A DNA stretch of 64,000 nt from Acidobacteriota bacterium (GCA_033549365.1 JAWSUF010000011.1:32206-96205); one strand, 5' to 3'; counted from the stretch's first letter, positions 7,228 to 16,066 are shown. A program made the numbers and translations. Notes: generated by a model not told the origin, from the letters alone.

Positions 7228-9114
7228 CTAATGAATCCGGCGCCACTTCATGGACTCCAGATCGAGGGTCCAGAGTCCGGTTTTGTCGAATTCCCAGGCG
7301 AAAACCGTTTTTCCGGCGCAATGTAAATTAACGAGTTCGCCTGATTCCCAGGGAAGAGCGATGGTCTTGATTTCTTCGAGGCTTTCGTCAAGGAGGACGA
7401 GGGATTTTCTTCCCGTGCCGGAATCGGCCGATAGCAGGACGAGGTTGTCCGACATCCACAGGGGCCAGCCGGTTTTATAACGCGTTCCATCCCGCTGCGC
7501 CGTAATCCTGTCTTCGGTCAGCGAATAGATGTTTAACTTTCTGTGTCCCGGCGGTCCCGTCCACACAGCCAGCTTATCCCGGGCTTCGTTGAAACCGAAC
7601 AGGCCGATGGAATCGTCGGCCAGGACCTCTTGCGCCTCATTTGACACGATATCATGGAGGATCAGGCTTTCTTGATTTCTGTCTTGATCGATAGAGGCGT
7701 ATGCGATCAGATCGTGTTGAAAAGCTTCGACCATAGGAGCTTTATGGATGTTCCTGGCCAGGATTTCAACGTCTTTTCCGTCGGCATCCCTTTCCAGGTC
7801 GATTCTCAAGATGTCGGTCCCGGAGGCCTCATTTTTCTTTGCGAAACGGCTGTATATGACAAGATACCTCGCCGATGCAGAAAAGCCGACTATCATGCTG
7901 AAATGGGGAATTTCGGGCATCCCCAAAGTCAGGCTTCGGGTTTCCCTGCCTTCCCCATCCATCCCGTGAAGCCTTTCTCTGCCCTGAATATCCCGGGTTA
8001 AGAGCGCGATTTTTCTGCCGTCCGGAGAGATCACAGCCTGCCGGATGTAGAGGTTCGAGAATGGACCCTCTTCGGTCGACGTGTCCGCCAGGCGCCCGGC
8101 ATTCCGTCCGGAGGTGTCCATGATCCATAGCTCCTCCGACATGCGATTTCGTCTCTTCGGAACGTTTTTGATGAAAATGATTTTTCCATCGCCTACGGAA
8201 ATAGAATGCCAAATCAGCGGGGTCTTGAGGATTCGTCGCAGACGGGAGCTCGCCAAGTCATACCGGAATATTCCTTTTGCCGTTCGGAAATAAGCGGCGT
8301 CTGCCGCGATTCTCATGTTATAGAAATGGGGAGCTTTCGCCGGCGAGAAAACCGGTGCAAGCAACACACAGGACACGAAGGAGGTTGCGAGAAAGACCGC
8401 GGCCCGTTTCATGAAATACCGCGCTTTCTTTCCGGGCTGGGAGAAATCCGTTCGGCTGAAAGTCAGGATCGAGGCCAGAGCCAGGCTCAGGGAAAACAGC
8501 GCCAGGACGAACAGAGACCAGGAAAGAACATTCAGGTAAATAAGCGTCCAGATCAACAGGGGCGATAAGACCGCCTGCGCGCCGCCGAAAATTAGAAACG
8601 CCCAAAGCAGAAGAGTCCAGACAATCGTCGAAGGCTGTTTATCCGAGAGGATGGACAAGGAAAAGGCCGCATTGAAAAGAACGATGGCGCCGAGACATCC
8701 CAGCTCGAAAATGGAGATGTTATGGCCGAAAGACAGGATCCAGTTCAAGTCGGAAAAAACGGCTTGAATTCCGGGAACGACTTTGATGATGAGGGTGAAG
8801 CTTCCCATAACGGCCAGGAGAATTCCGAGCTGGGCGGCATACTTGGCCAGCCAGATGCGGCTCTTTGAGATCGGCCGGGAAAAGAGATAGGCCCAGGCGC
8901 CGTCCTTGAACTCAGACTGGAATGCTCCCGCCCCCAGAAGCAGGCCGAGGACGGGAAGGAAAGCCAGTGTTGCGGCGCCGGCCAGGATGTCGACGGCCTC
9001 CCGGTTTCCGGATAGGACGAAGAACAGGACGACGAAAGCGAGAAGCGCCGCCAGGGAAAAGACGACAAGCGGCAGCCGCTCCTTCCACTCTTTGATGACG
9101 ATGGTTTTCAGCAT
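7228..9114 (-). CDS. ABC-2 type permease fused to a C-terminal beta-propeller
   Basis: A 628-residue membrane protein. Residues 1-245 hold about six hydrophobic segments plus the ABC-2 permease signature region (FQSEFKDGAWAYLFSRPISK, 66-85), where the enzyme meets its ATPase. From about 270 to the end the protein is soluble and made of beta-propeller-like repeats (VISPDGRKIALLTRD, LWIMDTSG, TLDLESMKW), similar to TolB/WD40-type blades. It overlaps the ATPase gene by 7 bases, so the two form one transporter. ABC-2 permeases of the YtrC/NatB type are normally about 250-400 residues without such an extension. Given one last TM near 240-260, the propeller probably sits outside the membrane as a substrate or partner sensor. 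What is exported is unknown. Confidence 0.88.
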   Translation of the reverse strand: MLKTIVIKEWKERLPLVVFSLAALLAFVVLFFVLSGNREAVDILAGAATLAFLPVLGLLLGAGAFQSEFKDGAWAYLFSRPISKSRIWLAKYAAQLGILLAVMGSFTLIIKVVPGIQAVFSDLNWILSFGHNISIFELGCLGAIVLFNAAFSLSILSDKQPSTIVWTLLLWAFLIFGGAQAVLSPLLIWTLIYLNVLSWSLFVLALFSLSLALASILTFSRTDFSQPGKKARYFMKRAAVFLATSFVSCVLLAPVFSPAKAPHFYNMRIAADAAYFRTAKGIFRYDLASSRLRRILKTPLIWHSISVGDGKIIFIKNVPKRRNRMSEELWIMDTSGRNAGRLADTSTEEGPFSNLYIRQAVISPDGRKIALLTRDIQGRERLHGMDGEGRETRSLTLGMPEIPHFSMIVGFSASARYLVIYSRFAKKNEASGTDILRIDLERDADGKDVEILARNIHKAPMVEAFQHDLIAYASIDQDRNQESLILHDIVSNEAQEVLADDSIGLFGFNEARDKLAVWTGPPGHRKLNIYSLTEDRITAQRDGTRYKTGWPLWMSDNLVLLSADSGTGRKSLVLLDESLEEIKTIALPWESGELVNLHCAGKTVFAWEFDKTGLWTLDLESMKWRRIH

Positions 9115-9959
9115 GGCGTCCTCTCTTGCCGTTTTTTGACGAAGCTTTCAAAGATTTCCTCAAGGCTCAGCGGTTCGACCTCCAGCCGGGCGGGTGACAA
9201 CTGTTCCAGCCTCTGCCTTTTCTCGCCGGTCCAGGGATAAACGATGTCCGTCTTTTCCGACGCGTCCCCGTCGAATCTCAGAACGACGCGTTTCACGGCA
9301 TCTTTGATCCGTTCGTAATCCTCGTTCAGGACGATTTCGCCGCCGTGAAGAATGAAGAGATGCTCGACGATGCGCTCGAGCTCATGGACCATGTGGGTGG
9401 AGAAAAACACCGTTGTCTCCGAGTCCGCCAGTTCCCCGATGATGTCCTTCAGGAAGTCGCGGCGCGTCGGGACGTCGATGCCGGAGGTGGCGTCGTCGAG
9501 GATGAGAAGCGCGGGCCGGGCCGCAAGCGCCGCGGCCAGATGAAGCTTGAGCTTCAAGCCGCGGGATAGAGAGGCCACCCGGGCTTTGACATCCAGGGAA
9601 AAACGTTTCAGGCAATCGGCGGCCCGCCCGGCGTCCCAGCCGGGATAGAACGCGGCGTTGAAGTCCATGAACTCTCCGACCTTCATCCAGCCGTAGATGA
9701 AGGAGTCTTCGGGAACATAGCCGATCTCGGTCTTGTGGGAGGCGGCGCCGAAGGGGATCGGGGCGCCCCTGAAAAACAGGCGGCCTCCTTCGGCGGGAAT
9801 GACGCCCGTGATGATGCGGATCATCGTCGTTTTCCCTTCGCCGTTGTTCCCCAGGAGGCCGTAGACTTTGCCGCTTTCGAGGCTCAGGCCGATATCCTTC
9901 AGGATCCGGCGGCGGCCGAAGCTCTTCGTGACATGTTCCAGGCGCAGAATCTCGCTCAT
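9108..9959 (-). CDS. ABC transporter ATP-binding protein (YtrB-like)
   Basis: A 283-residue ATPase that drives the neighbouring permease. It has Walker A GNNGEGKT (37-44), the ABC signature in the form LSRGLKLKL (131-139) and Walker B LLILDD (151-156), followed by the switch His in FFSTHMVHE. LSRG in place of LSGG is also seen in YtrB-type ATPases, which are typically paired with short GntR regulators, as here. The residue after Walker B is Asp, where Glu is the usual catalytic base. Asp at this site can weaken hydrolysis, so this is worth noting. The gene lies between the GntR regulator and the permease, with which it overlaps. Confidence 0.93.
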   Translation of the reverse strand: MSEILRLEHVTKSFGRRRILKDIGLSLESGKVYGLLGNNGEGKTTMIRIITGVIPAEGGRLFFRGAPIPFGAASHKTEIGYVPEDSFIYGWMKVGEFMDFNAAFYPGWDAGRAADCLKRFSLDVKARVASLSRGLKLKLHLAAALAARPALLILDDATSGIDVPTRRDFLKDIIGELADSETTVFFSTHMVHELERIVEHLFILHGGEIVLNEDYERIKDAVKRVVLRFDGDASEKTDIVYPWTGEKRQRLEQLSPARLEVEPLSLEEIFESFVKKRQERTPC

Positions 9960-9970
9960 TCTCTCTCTCC

Positions 9971-10354
9971 TCAGACAGGCGGGTTGAGGGCCTTCATGCG
10001 GTCTTCAAATGCCTTTCGGATCTCGTCGCGATCGAAACCGAACCGGACGGCTTGATCCACCGCTCCGGCCAAAATCCGGCCCAGGAGGCTATCGCGTTCT
10101 TTTCCGGCCCGGGAGGATGACCCCGGAGCAACGAAGCTGCCCTTGCCCCGGCGCCCGGTGATCAGCCCGTCCTGCTCGAGATCCCGGTAGGCCCGGGCCA
10201 CGGTGTTGGGGTTTATGATCAGTTCGGAGGCCAGGTCCCGGATCGAGGGCAGAGGATCGTCGGGCTTCAGGGATCCCGTGGCGATGCGGCTCCGGATCTC
10301 CGTCTTGATCTGTTCATAGATCGGGATAAAACTCGATGTTTCGATCTTGATCAT
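9971..10354 (-). CDS. GntR-family transcriptional regulator, YtrA subfamily
   Basis: A 127-residue regulator. Residues 5-75 form the GntR winged helix (PIYEQIKTEIRSRIATGSLK, then LPSIRDLASELIINPNTVAR and the wing GLITGRRGKGSFV). The C-terminal part is only about 50 residues, the short form typical of YtrA, which dimerises rather than binding a large ligand. It is the first gene of an operon with an ABC ATPase and permease, 11 bases upstream of the ATPase. A 40-bp inverted repeat covers its promoter, so it very probably represses its own operon. In known YtrA systems the inducers are cell-envelope antibiotics; the inducer here is unknown. Confidence 0.93.
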   Translation of the reverse strand: MIKIETSSFIPIYEQIKTEIRSRIATGSLKPDDPLPSIRDLASELIINPNTVARAYRDLEQDGLITGRRGKGSFVAPGSSSRAGKERDSLLGRILAGAVDQAVRFGFDRDEIRKAFEDRMKALNPPV

Positions 10355-10364
10355 CGCGGCGTCC

Positions 10365-10404
10365 TTTGTCTTACTGTATTAATATAATAATACACTAAGA
10401 CAAA
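10365..10404. promoter_or_regulatory. Operator: 40-bp near-perfect inverted repeat for the GntR regulator
   Basis: The arms TTTGTCTTACTGTATTA (10365-10381) and TAATACACTAAGACAAA (10388-10404) match at 16 of 17 positions around a 6-base AT centre. The inner TGTATTA/TAATACA halves are perfect. It lies 11 bases upstream of the regulator start and overlaps its promoter, as expected for an autorepressed YtrA-type operon. Confidence 0.8.
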
Positions 10405-10411
10405 ATGTCAA
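10384..10411 (-). promoter_or_regulatory. Promoter of the GntR-ABC operon
   Basis: On the minus strand a perfect TTGACA (10406-10411), 16 bases and TATTAT (10384-10389). The -10 box and most of the spacer lie inside the 40-bp inverted repeat, so a bound repressor would block RNA polymerase. Confidence 0.65.
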
Positions 10412-10441
10412 GAGTTTTTTTAATATTTTTTCCGCCGGGTG

Positions 10442-11515
10442 TCAGTCCGAGACGATTTCGTACCGGTAGCGGCCGCTGTTGAGATAGGTCGAGCTGTAAT
10501 AGGTGATTTGTCCGGGCGGGACCCTCTTGTTCGGAGAGACTTCGCACAGAGTATAGCGCAGGCCGTTGATGGTCAATCCGCCCGTCTCCCAGGAAGGAAC
10601 GGCCACCCCCACGAACATGTGTTCCGGAACGCGGATGAGAACGACGGGATACTTCTTGAAGTTCAGCCAGATCGAGGCGAAGGCGACGGCCTTGGAATCG
10701 CAGTCGCCGAGGTTGTCGACGAGAACCCGGGGCGGCGTCCAGAAGCCGAGGATGACCTTGCCGTCCTCGACCGTCGGCGGCACCCGGTACAGGATATGCT
10801 GGATGAAGGACAGTGACAGTCCAAGAAAATCCCGGATGTTGAGCTTTTCGTCGATCGCGCGCAGAACCTCCAGCACATGTCGGACGCGCGGCGTGTTATT
10901 GCGGACGCTTCTCGGGTAGTCGACCCGGAAGGCCTTTCCCTCAGAGGCCAGACCCCGGCTCACGAGGTATCGGGTTTTCTCTGCGTCCAGACCGGCCTCG
11001 ATTTTCTTTGAAGCCGACGCGTACTCATCCGCCAGCCGAATCCGAATGGCGTCATAAGCCGGCTTGACGCGGTCCTGGATATCGAAGGGGACCGAGAGCT
11101 TGAGCGTAAACTCCAGGGGGCCTTTCTCCTGGAGAATGATGTATTCCCCATGGCCGCCTTCATCGATAAGAAACCGGACCAGAGCCTTTAGGTCTGCAAT
11201 CATCTCCTCGTTCCGGGCCGCGCTCCAGGCTTCGAGATGCCGGTCGAGATCCTCCTGGCGGTAGCCGAATTCTTTCTCGGCGCTAGCCAGGACATCCTTG
11301 TCGATGTCGAAAGAGATGGTCCGGGATGTCCCCTTAAAGTCCTTCCATCCGTATTTGAGAGTGTAGGAGGCGGATTCTTCGGTCCGGGCGAAGACATTGG
11401 TGAGGCTCGACGTCGGCTGGGGCGCCTCCGGAGGGAGAAGGGTCAATCCCCCCGCGGCGGCAAGCGTCATGAGCCCCGTGATGCCGAGGGCGGGCACCGG
11501 TGTCCGGATCTTCAT
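10442..11515 (-). CDS. Exported transglutaminase-like protein
   Basis: A 357-residue protein with an N-terminal hydrophobic signal (LGITGLMTLAAAGGLTLL). A long central region (about 70-240) has no motif I recognise. Near the C-terminus are the pieces of a transglutaminase/cysteine-protease core: DNLGDCDSKA with the likely nucleophile Cys272, then PEHMFVGVA with the likely His299, and a possible Asp/Asn partner further on. It may cleave or cross-link peptides in the periplasm. It lies 6 bases downstream of a DUF350 membrane protein gene, so it is probably in one operon with it and the APC permease. Family match is moderate; the substrate is unknown. Confidence 0.75.
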   Translation of the reverse strand: MKIRTPVPALGITGLMTLAAAGGLTLLPPEAPQPTSSLTNVFARTEESASYTLKYGWKDFKGTSRTISFDIDKDVLASAEKEFGYRQEDLDRHLEAWSAARNEEMIADLKALVRFLIDEGGHGEYIILQEKGPLEFTLKLSVPFDIQDRVKPAYDAIRIRLADEYASASKKIEAGLDAEKTRYLVSRGLASEGKAFRVDYPRSVRNNTPRVRHVLEVLRAIDEKLNIRDFLGLSLSFIQHILYRVPPTVEDGKVILGFWTPPRVLVDNLGDCDSKAVAFASIWLNFKKYPVVLIRVPEHMFVGVAVPSWETGGLTINGLRYTLCEVSPNKRVPPGQITYYSSTYLNSGRYRYEIVSD

Positions 11516-11521
11516 CGTCCG

Positions 11522-12058
11522 CTATTGGAGGGGAACGACGCCGATTTCCGGAAACGGCACGAGGGCCCGGGTGAGGCCCGAAACGCCGGAACTGATCAGG
11601 ATGGAAACCGCGATGATCAGCATGGCCATGAACACGGCGACGGCGATGTTGCCGGTCTTGATCTCCTCGATCTCGTCGATCCCCGGCGTCATCCGGTCGA
11701 AGAGCCACAGGCTGAAGAGGATGCAGAGCACGGCCAGAATCCCGGCCAGGAAGATATACCCGATGGACAGTCCGATGAGTTCGAGGAAGGCCCCGAAGCT
11801 TCTGTCTCCTTCCATGGCGAAGATCTGGAGAACGGCCATCACGGGATACAGGGCCTGCCGGACGATGATGACCTCTCCGATCAGGATGCCGCCCAGGACG
11901 ACGCCCACGGCCGTGTTTCCCTGCTTGAGCTGAGCCTCTTCGTCGAAGCGCTTGGTCAGGGCCAGAATCGCCCGGTAGGTCGCGAAGATCAGGACGAGGC
12001 TGACAAGGATGGAAATCAGAAGCTCAAAGATGCCGAACAGAACCTGATGAAGACTCAT
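11522..12058 (-). CDS. DUF350 family integral membrane protein
   Basis: A 178-residue protein with about five hydrophobic segments. It contains two internal copies of a short pattern, LKQGNTAVGVVLGGILIG (44-61) and IKTGNIAVAVFMAMLIIA (133-150), which is typical of the DUF350 (YjfL-like) family. The family's function is not established; members are often found with stress-related or glutathionylspermidine synthase-like genes. Here it lies between an APC permease, which it overlaps by 35 bases, and a transglutaminase-like gene. The overlap suggests coupled translation. Confidence 0.88.
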   Translation of the reverse strand: MSLHQVLFGIFELLISILVSLVLIFATYRAILALTKRFDEEAQLKQGNTAVGVVLGGILIGEVIIVRQALYPVMAVLQIFAMEGDRSFGAFLELIGLSIGYIFLAGILAVLCILFSLWLFDRMTPGIDEIEEIKTGNIAVAVFMAMLIIAVSILISSGVSGLTRALVPFPEIGVVPLQ

Positions 12059-13367
12059 GGCTCCTCCTCTCCTTCCGGCGTTTTAACAAATAGAAGATCG
12101 TGCCTGCGGCGACGGCGGCCAGGCCTGCCAGGATTTGATCCGATGAGACGCCGGCAATGACGCCCGCCATCACAAGAATGGCGAGAACGGGCACGAGGGG
12201 ACCGAACGGAATCACGAACGTCGCCGGCTTGGCCCGGTCCGCGAAGCGCGGATGTCTCAGGACGAGGACCGCGGCGCACGAGGCGGCATAGGTGAGCAGC
12301 CTCGACAGGGCGCTGGCAATAGCCAGCCAGACAAAGGATCCCGAGATCGCAAGAACAAGGGCGACGGCCGATGTGAAAAGAATGGCATTTGCCGGCGTGC
12401 GGTAACGCGGATGAATCTTTCCGAAAAACGGCGGCAGGTCGCCGTTTTCAGCCAGGGCGAAGATCGTCCGCGACCCGGCCAGCACCTGCCCGGCGCTGTT
12501 CCCGGCGATTGAGACGATTGTGCCCCCGCCGAGAAGAAGAGCGCCCGCGGCGCCCATGAAAAGAAAGGCCGAATCGGCAAGCGGTGTAGAGGATCCGGCC
12601 AGGTTGGGGTTTGTCCCCATGGCGACGATCTGAGCGGCGATCATGATGCCCGTCACGGAAAGAATGGTCGTCACCAGGGCGAACGGCACATGGCGACGCG
12701 GAGCACCGGACTCTCCGGCCGGAACGGGGACGACCTCGTAGCCTCCGAAGGCGAAGATGAGCAGAAGAGCCGTCGCCGAGGCCGACGTCCAGGAGATCGC
12801 GGGCAGGGGCGTCAAGGCGGACCAATCCATATGAAACAATCCGACGGTGATGAAGATGCCCAGCGGGAGAAGTTTGCCGATCGTCAGGATGTTGATCGTC
12901 CAAGCACTCTGACGGATGCCCCGGACATTGATAGTTGCCAGAGTTCCCAGAAGAGCCGTCAGGATCAGAGCCCTTTTTATACCCGAGGTCATGGCGGGTG
13001 CATAGTATCCCAGCGCCAGGACGAGGCCGTTGGCCACGGAGGCGTAACTGGAGGCCCGGGTAAACCACTGGAGCCAACCGACCTGGAAAGCCGGAAAGCG
13101 GCCAAAGGCGGCCCGGGTATGGAGATAGGGACCACCGGTTCCTTCGAACCGGCTGCCGAGCTCGGCGAAGCAGAGCGCAAACAGAAGAGAGACGAAACCA
13201 GCGGCCAGAAAGAAAAAGGGGCTCCAATTGCCGACCAGAACCACGACGGCCGCAGGCATCAGGAAGATGCCGCTTCCGATGACTTGATTGACGCCGATTG
13301 CGGTCAAGTCCCAACGGGTGAGAACACGGAGAAGAGTCGGTTTGTTTTCCCGAACATCATGGCTCAT
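12024..13367 (-). CDS. APC-family amino acid permease
   Basis: A 447-residue transporter with about twelve hydrophobic segments. The first helix has the unwound ligand-binding motif IGSGIFLMP (31-39), which binds the amino acid backbone in APC proteins. Helix 6 has the FAFGGYE motif. The protein likely imports or exchanges amino acids using ion gradients; its specificity cannot be read. It is the first gene of an operon with DUF350 and transglutaminase-like genes. The start at 13367 sits below a promoter whose -35 box overlaps an inverted repeat. A second APC permease is encoded at 43062-44420. Confidence 0.92.
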   Translation of the reverse strand: MSHDVRENKPTLLRVLTRWDLTAIGVNQVIGSGIFLMPAAVVVLVGNWSPFFFLAAGFVSLLFALCFAELGSRFEGTGGPYLHTRAAFGRFPAFQVGWLQWFTRASSYASVANGLVLALGYYAPAMTSGIKRALILTALLGTLATINVRGIRQSAWTINILTIGKLLPLGIFITVGLFHMDWSALTPLPAISWTSASATALLLIFAFGGYEVVPVPAGESGAPRRHVPFALVTTILSVTGIMIAAQIVAMGTNPNLAGSSTPLADSAFLFMGAAGALLLGGGTIVSIAGNSAGQVLAGSRTIFALAENGDLPPFFGKIHPRYRTPANAILFTSAVALVLAISGSFVWLAIASALSRLLTYAASCAAVLVLRHPRFADRAKPATFVIPFGPLVPVLAILVMAGVIAGVSSDQILAGLAAVAAGTIFYLLKRRKERRSHESSSGSVRHL

Positions 13368-13390
13368 GGAATCTCTCGGGGCATGCCGGG

Positions 13391-13423
13391 AATTTATCTT
13401 GACCGCAGGGGGTTGTCAACCCC
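13391..13423 (-). promoter_or_regulatory. Promoter and inverted repeat upstream of the APC permease operon
   Basis: On the minus strand TTGACA (13414-13419), 17 bases and TAAATT (13391-13396). The -35 box lies inside the perfect inverted repeat GGGGTTG (13409-13415) / CAACCCC (13417-13423), with a single-base centre. This could be an operator. Confidence 0.45.
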
Positions 13424-13444
13424 GGTGCACGCTTGATGAAGACT

Positions 13445-13473
13445 TTGACATAAGATGTTTCTTATTTTACACT
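13445..13473 (+). promoter_or_regulatory. Promoter of the M14 carboxypeptidase gene
   Basis: TTGACA (13445-13450), 17 bases and TACACT (13468-13473). Transcription from near 13480 would leave a leader of about 50 bases. Confidence 0.5.
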
Positions 13474-13528
13474 CGAAAAGAGCATTGCCGAACATATCTA
13501 CGAACATGTCTCTGAAAAGGAATACTCC

Positions 13529-15208
13529 ATGACCATCATGAACCTCCGGAATGTCTCCGTTTCTATCGCGATCCTTATGACCGCGATTCTCCTCCAGCCG
13601 TTGTTTTTATCCTCTCAATCGAAAAAAATACCCGTAACCCGGGCCGAGGCCAGCGGATACAAGGCCACCTCACGCCATGCCGACGTCATGGATTTCATCC
13701 GCGACCTGCAGAGGCTCAGTCCGAAGATCCGGGTCGAGACCCTGGCTGTGAGCGCCGAAGGGCGGCAGATTCCCCTCATCGTCATCGGCGATCCCGTCCC
13801 GGCTTCACCCGCGGATCTCAATTACGACGACAAGCTGGTCATCTATTTCCAGGCCAACATCCATGCCGGCGAGGTGGAAGGCAAGGAAGCCGCGCTGATG
13901 CTGGCCCGCGAGCTCACGCTGGGCAAAGCTTCCCGATTTCTGGACAGGCTTGTCGTCCTGATCGCCCCCAATTTCAACCCCGACGGCAACGAACGCATCA
14001 GCCCCGACAACCGGCGGAACCAGATCGGTCCGGAGGAGGGCGTTGGAGTCCGGTCCAACGCCCAGAACCTCGACCTCAACCGGGATGGTCTGAAGATCGA
14101 AAGCCCCGAAGTCCGCGGCCTTGTCCGGAATGTCATGCGCCGCTGGGACCCGGCTGTCCTTCTCGACAGCCACACCCACAACGGTTCTTATCACGAGGAG
14201 GTCGTGACTTACGTCTGGTCGCTCAATCCCAACGGCGACCGGAGCCTGATCAACTACATGAGCGACGTCTTCACGCCCGCCGTCAACAAGATCCTCAAGG
14301 ACACCTACGGACTGCCCTGCATCCCCCACGGCGACTTCATGTCCATCCAGGAGCCGGAGAAGGGATGGCGGCCTCTCGGCCCCGAACCCCGCTACATCAG
14401 CAATGCCATCGGTCTCCGCAACCGGCTGGGCATCCTGAATGAAAACTATCCCTATGCGCCTTTCGAGGAACGGGTGACTGGTGCCTATAGTCTTTTCCTG
14501 GCCGTGACCGAATACTGCCATGCCCACGCCGGTGAGATCCGCAATCTCATAAGGGAGGCGGACCGCCGGACCGTTCTCCGGGGCCTTCGCCCGTCCGCTG
14601 AAGACACCTTCGGCGTTGAATTTGATGTCCGGCCCCTCAAGAACAACATCACGGTCATAGGATACGAGATGGAGGTCACGACGGAGGAGGACGGCCGCCG
14701 GCGGGTCACGAAATCCGACAGGACCCGGACTTACTCCATGCCCTTTTTCGCCGATTATTTTGCCAAACGGTCCGTCCGCCTGCCCTATGCCTATTTGATC
14801 CCCCAGCCGATTCCGGAGGCCGTCGAAATTCTCCAAAGGCACGGCGTCGTCGTGGAAACCCTGATCGAGCCCGTGAAACTCAGGGCCGAATCCTTCGCCG
14901 TCTCCAAACTCGAGGCCCAGCCCATGCTCAACCAGGGGCACCGCCTGAACAGAGTTCAGGGAGAATACCGAACGGGCGAGATGGAATTTCCGGCCGGAAC
15001 AACGGTTGTCCTTCTGGCCCAACCCCTGGCCAATGTGGCCGCCTATCTTCTCGAACCGGAGAGCAACGACGGACTTCTCGTCTGGAATGTCTTCGATCGC
15101 TATCTCTCCCAGCAGTGGAGCCGGGAACCGGCGGTTTATCCCGTCTACAAGATTTACAACCCGGTTCCGCTGGCCAAGGACGTTCTGCCCGTGCCGGAGG
15201 AAAGATAG
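13529..15208 (+). CDS. Secreted M14-family zinc carboxypeptidase
   Basis: A 559-residue metallopeptidase with an N-terminal signal peptide (hydrophobic core VSIAILMTAILLQPLFL). The zinc site reads NIHAGEVEGKE with ligands His112 and Glu115, and the third ligand is the His in LLDSHTHNGS. The substrate-binding Asn-Arg is in NLDLNRDGLK, and a likely catalytic Glu is in GILNENYPY. M14 enzymes remove C-terminal residues from peptides; the extra C-terminal region (about 400-559) is typical of the large bacterial members and may act as a lid or binding domain. The gene is monocistronic and divergent from the APC permease, consistent with external peptide breakdown linked to amino acid uptake. Confidence 0.93.
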   Translation: MTIMNLRNVSVSIAILMTAILLQPLFLSSQSKKIPVTRAEASGYKATSRHADVMDFIRDLQRLSPKIRVETLAVSAEGRQIPLIVIGDPVPASPADLNYDDKLVIYFQANIHAGEVEGKEAALMLARELTLGKASRFLDRLVVLIAPNFNPDGNERISPDNRRNQIGPEEGVGVRSNAQNLDLNRDGLKIESPEVRGLVRNVMRRWDPAVLLDSHTHNGSYHEEVVTYVWSLNPNGDRSLINYMSDVFTPAVNKILKDTYGLPCIPHGDFMSIQEPEKGWRPLGPEPRYISNAIGLRNRLGILNENYPYAPFEERVTGAYSLFLAVTEYCHAHAGEIRNLIREADRRTVLRGLRPSAEDTFGVEFDVRPLKNNITVIGYEMEVTTEEDGRRRVTKSDRTRTYSMPFFADYFAKRSVRLPYAYLIPQPIPEAVEILQRHGVVVETLIEPVKLRAESFAVSKLEAQPMLNQGHRLNRVQGEYRTGEMEFPAGTTVVLLAQPLANVAAYLLEPESNDGLLVWNVFDRYLSQQWSREPAVYPVYKIYNPVPLAKDVLPVPEER

Positions 15209-15499
15209 GGGCGTCCTTACCCCATCGATCCCAGAATTTTAAATTCTCGTGAAGGCTTCCCGTGTTTTCATGCGTTCGGGATCCCGAAGCTTCCGTCGGC
15301 GTTTTCGCCGTCGTGTTCTCCGATCCTCAGCATGTTCGATGCAAAATTCAACCGGACCTGTCATCCTGCCCTGCCGAAAATATCGGAACAGAATCCGAGC
15401 CGGGAATCCTCATGGGAATTGTGGGGGGGATATTGTGATATTCTGATCAAACAAAAAAGTTGGAGGCCTTAACATTTCCGAGCCGGCGGGGGTAGATCC
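15209..15499. other. Intergenic region before the sigma factor operon
   Basis: 291 bases without a supported gene. It contains a small CGGCG-TTTT-CGCCG hairpin near 15299-15313 and an AT-richer stretch just before the sigma factor that probably holds its promoter. I cannot identify clear -35 and -10 boxes; an ECF-type self-activated promoter is possible. Confidence 0.4.
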
Positions 15500-16066
15500 G
15501 TGTGGATGAACGTTCCGGAGAAGGAGCTCGTGGCGATGGTTCTATCCGGCCGCACGGAGGCTTTCGAACCCCTGGTTCTGCCCTACCGGGATTCTCTCAT
15601 GGCCTTGGCCTTCCGGATCACATGGAACCGGGAGGACGCCCGGGAAGCAGCCCAGGAGGCGTTGTTCCGGGCTTTCAAATACCTGCATCGCTATGATCCC
15701 TCCCAAAGCTTTCGGAACTGGATCCTCCGGATCGGCGCCAACGCCGCCTGCGACCGGGCCCGGAAGTTGAGGCGGGAGCGGGAGGTTGTTCAGGAATTCG
15801 GCCCGGAGATTCGCTCGAAGGATGACCCGGAAGCGGGCTGCCGGGCTCGGGAATTTCAATCCGATCTGGCGTCCTGTCTCGAAGTCCTGAGCCCGCGGGA
15901 ACGCGAGGTTTTCGTCCTAAGGGATATCGAGGATATGAGTGTCGGGGAGACGGCCCGGGCAATCGGCGGTTCGAGCGTTTCCGTGCGGGTTCATCTTTCC
16001 CGGGCCCGCCGAAAGATTCGTGATGCAATCCGTGAACGCTATCCCCATCTGGAGGAAAAAGGATGA
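15500..16066 (+). CDS. RNA polymerase sigma factor, ECF (sigma-70 family)
   Basis: A 188-residue ECF sigma factor. Region 2 (about 20-90) contains the core-binding and -10 recognition helices (AQEALFRAFKYLHRYDP), and region 4 (about 125-180) has the helix-turn-helix ETARAIGGSSVSVRVHLSRA. The start is a GTG at 15500 with GGGGG seven bases upstream; an in-frame ATG at 15506 is an alternative. The stop overlaps the next gene, a zinc-finger anti-sigma factor, by four bases (ATGA). This is the classic pairing in which the membrane anti-sigma holds the sigma factor until an envelope signal releases it. Confidence 0.95.
   Translation: MWMNVPEKELVAMVLSGRTEAFEPLVLPYRDSLMALAFRITWNREDAREAAQEALFRAFKYLHRYDPSQSFRNWILRIGANAACDRARKLRREREVVQEFGPEIRSKDDPEAGCRAREFQSDLASCLEVLSPREREVFVLRDIEDMSVGETARAIGGSSVSVRVHLSRARRKIRDAIRERYPHLEEKG

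Noticed and set aside
15249..15446. 65-codon ORF before the sigma factor
   Set aside because: Arg/Ser/Cys-rich composition with no order, no ribosome site and no coupling; best treated as intergenic.
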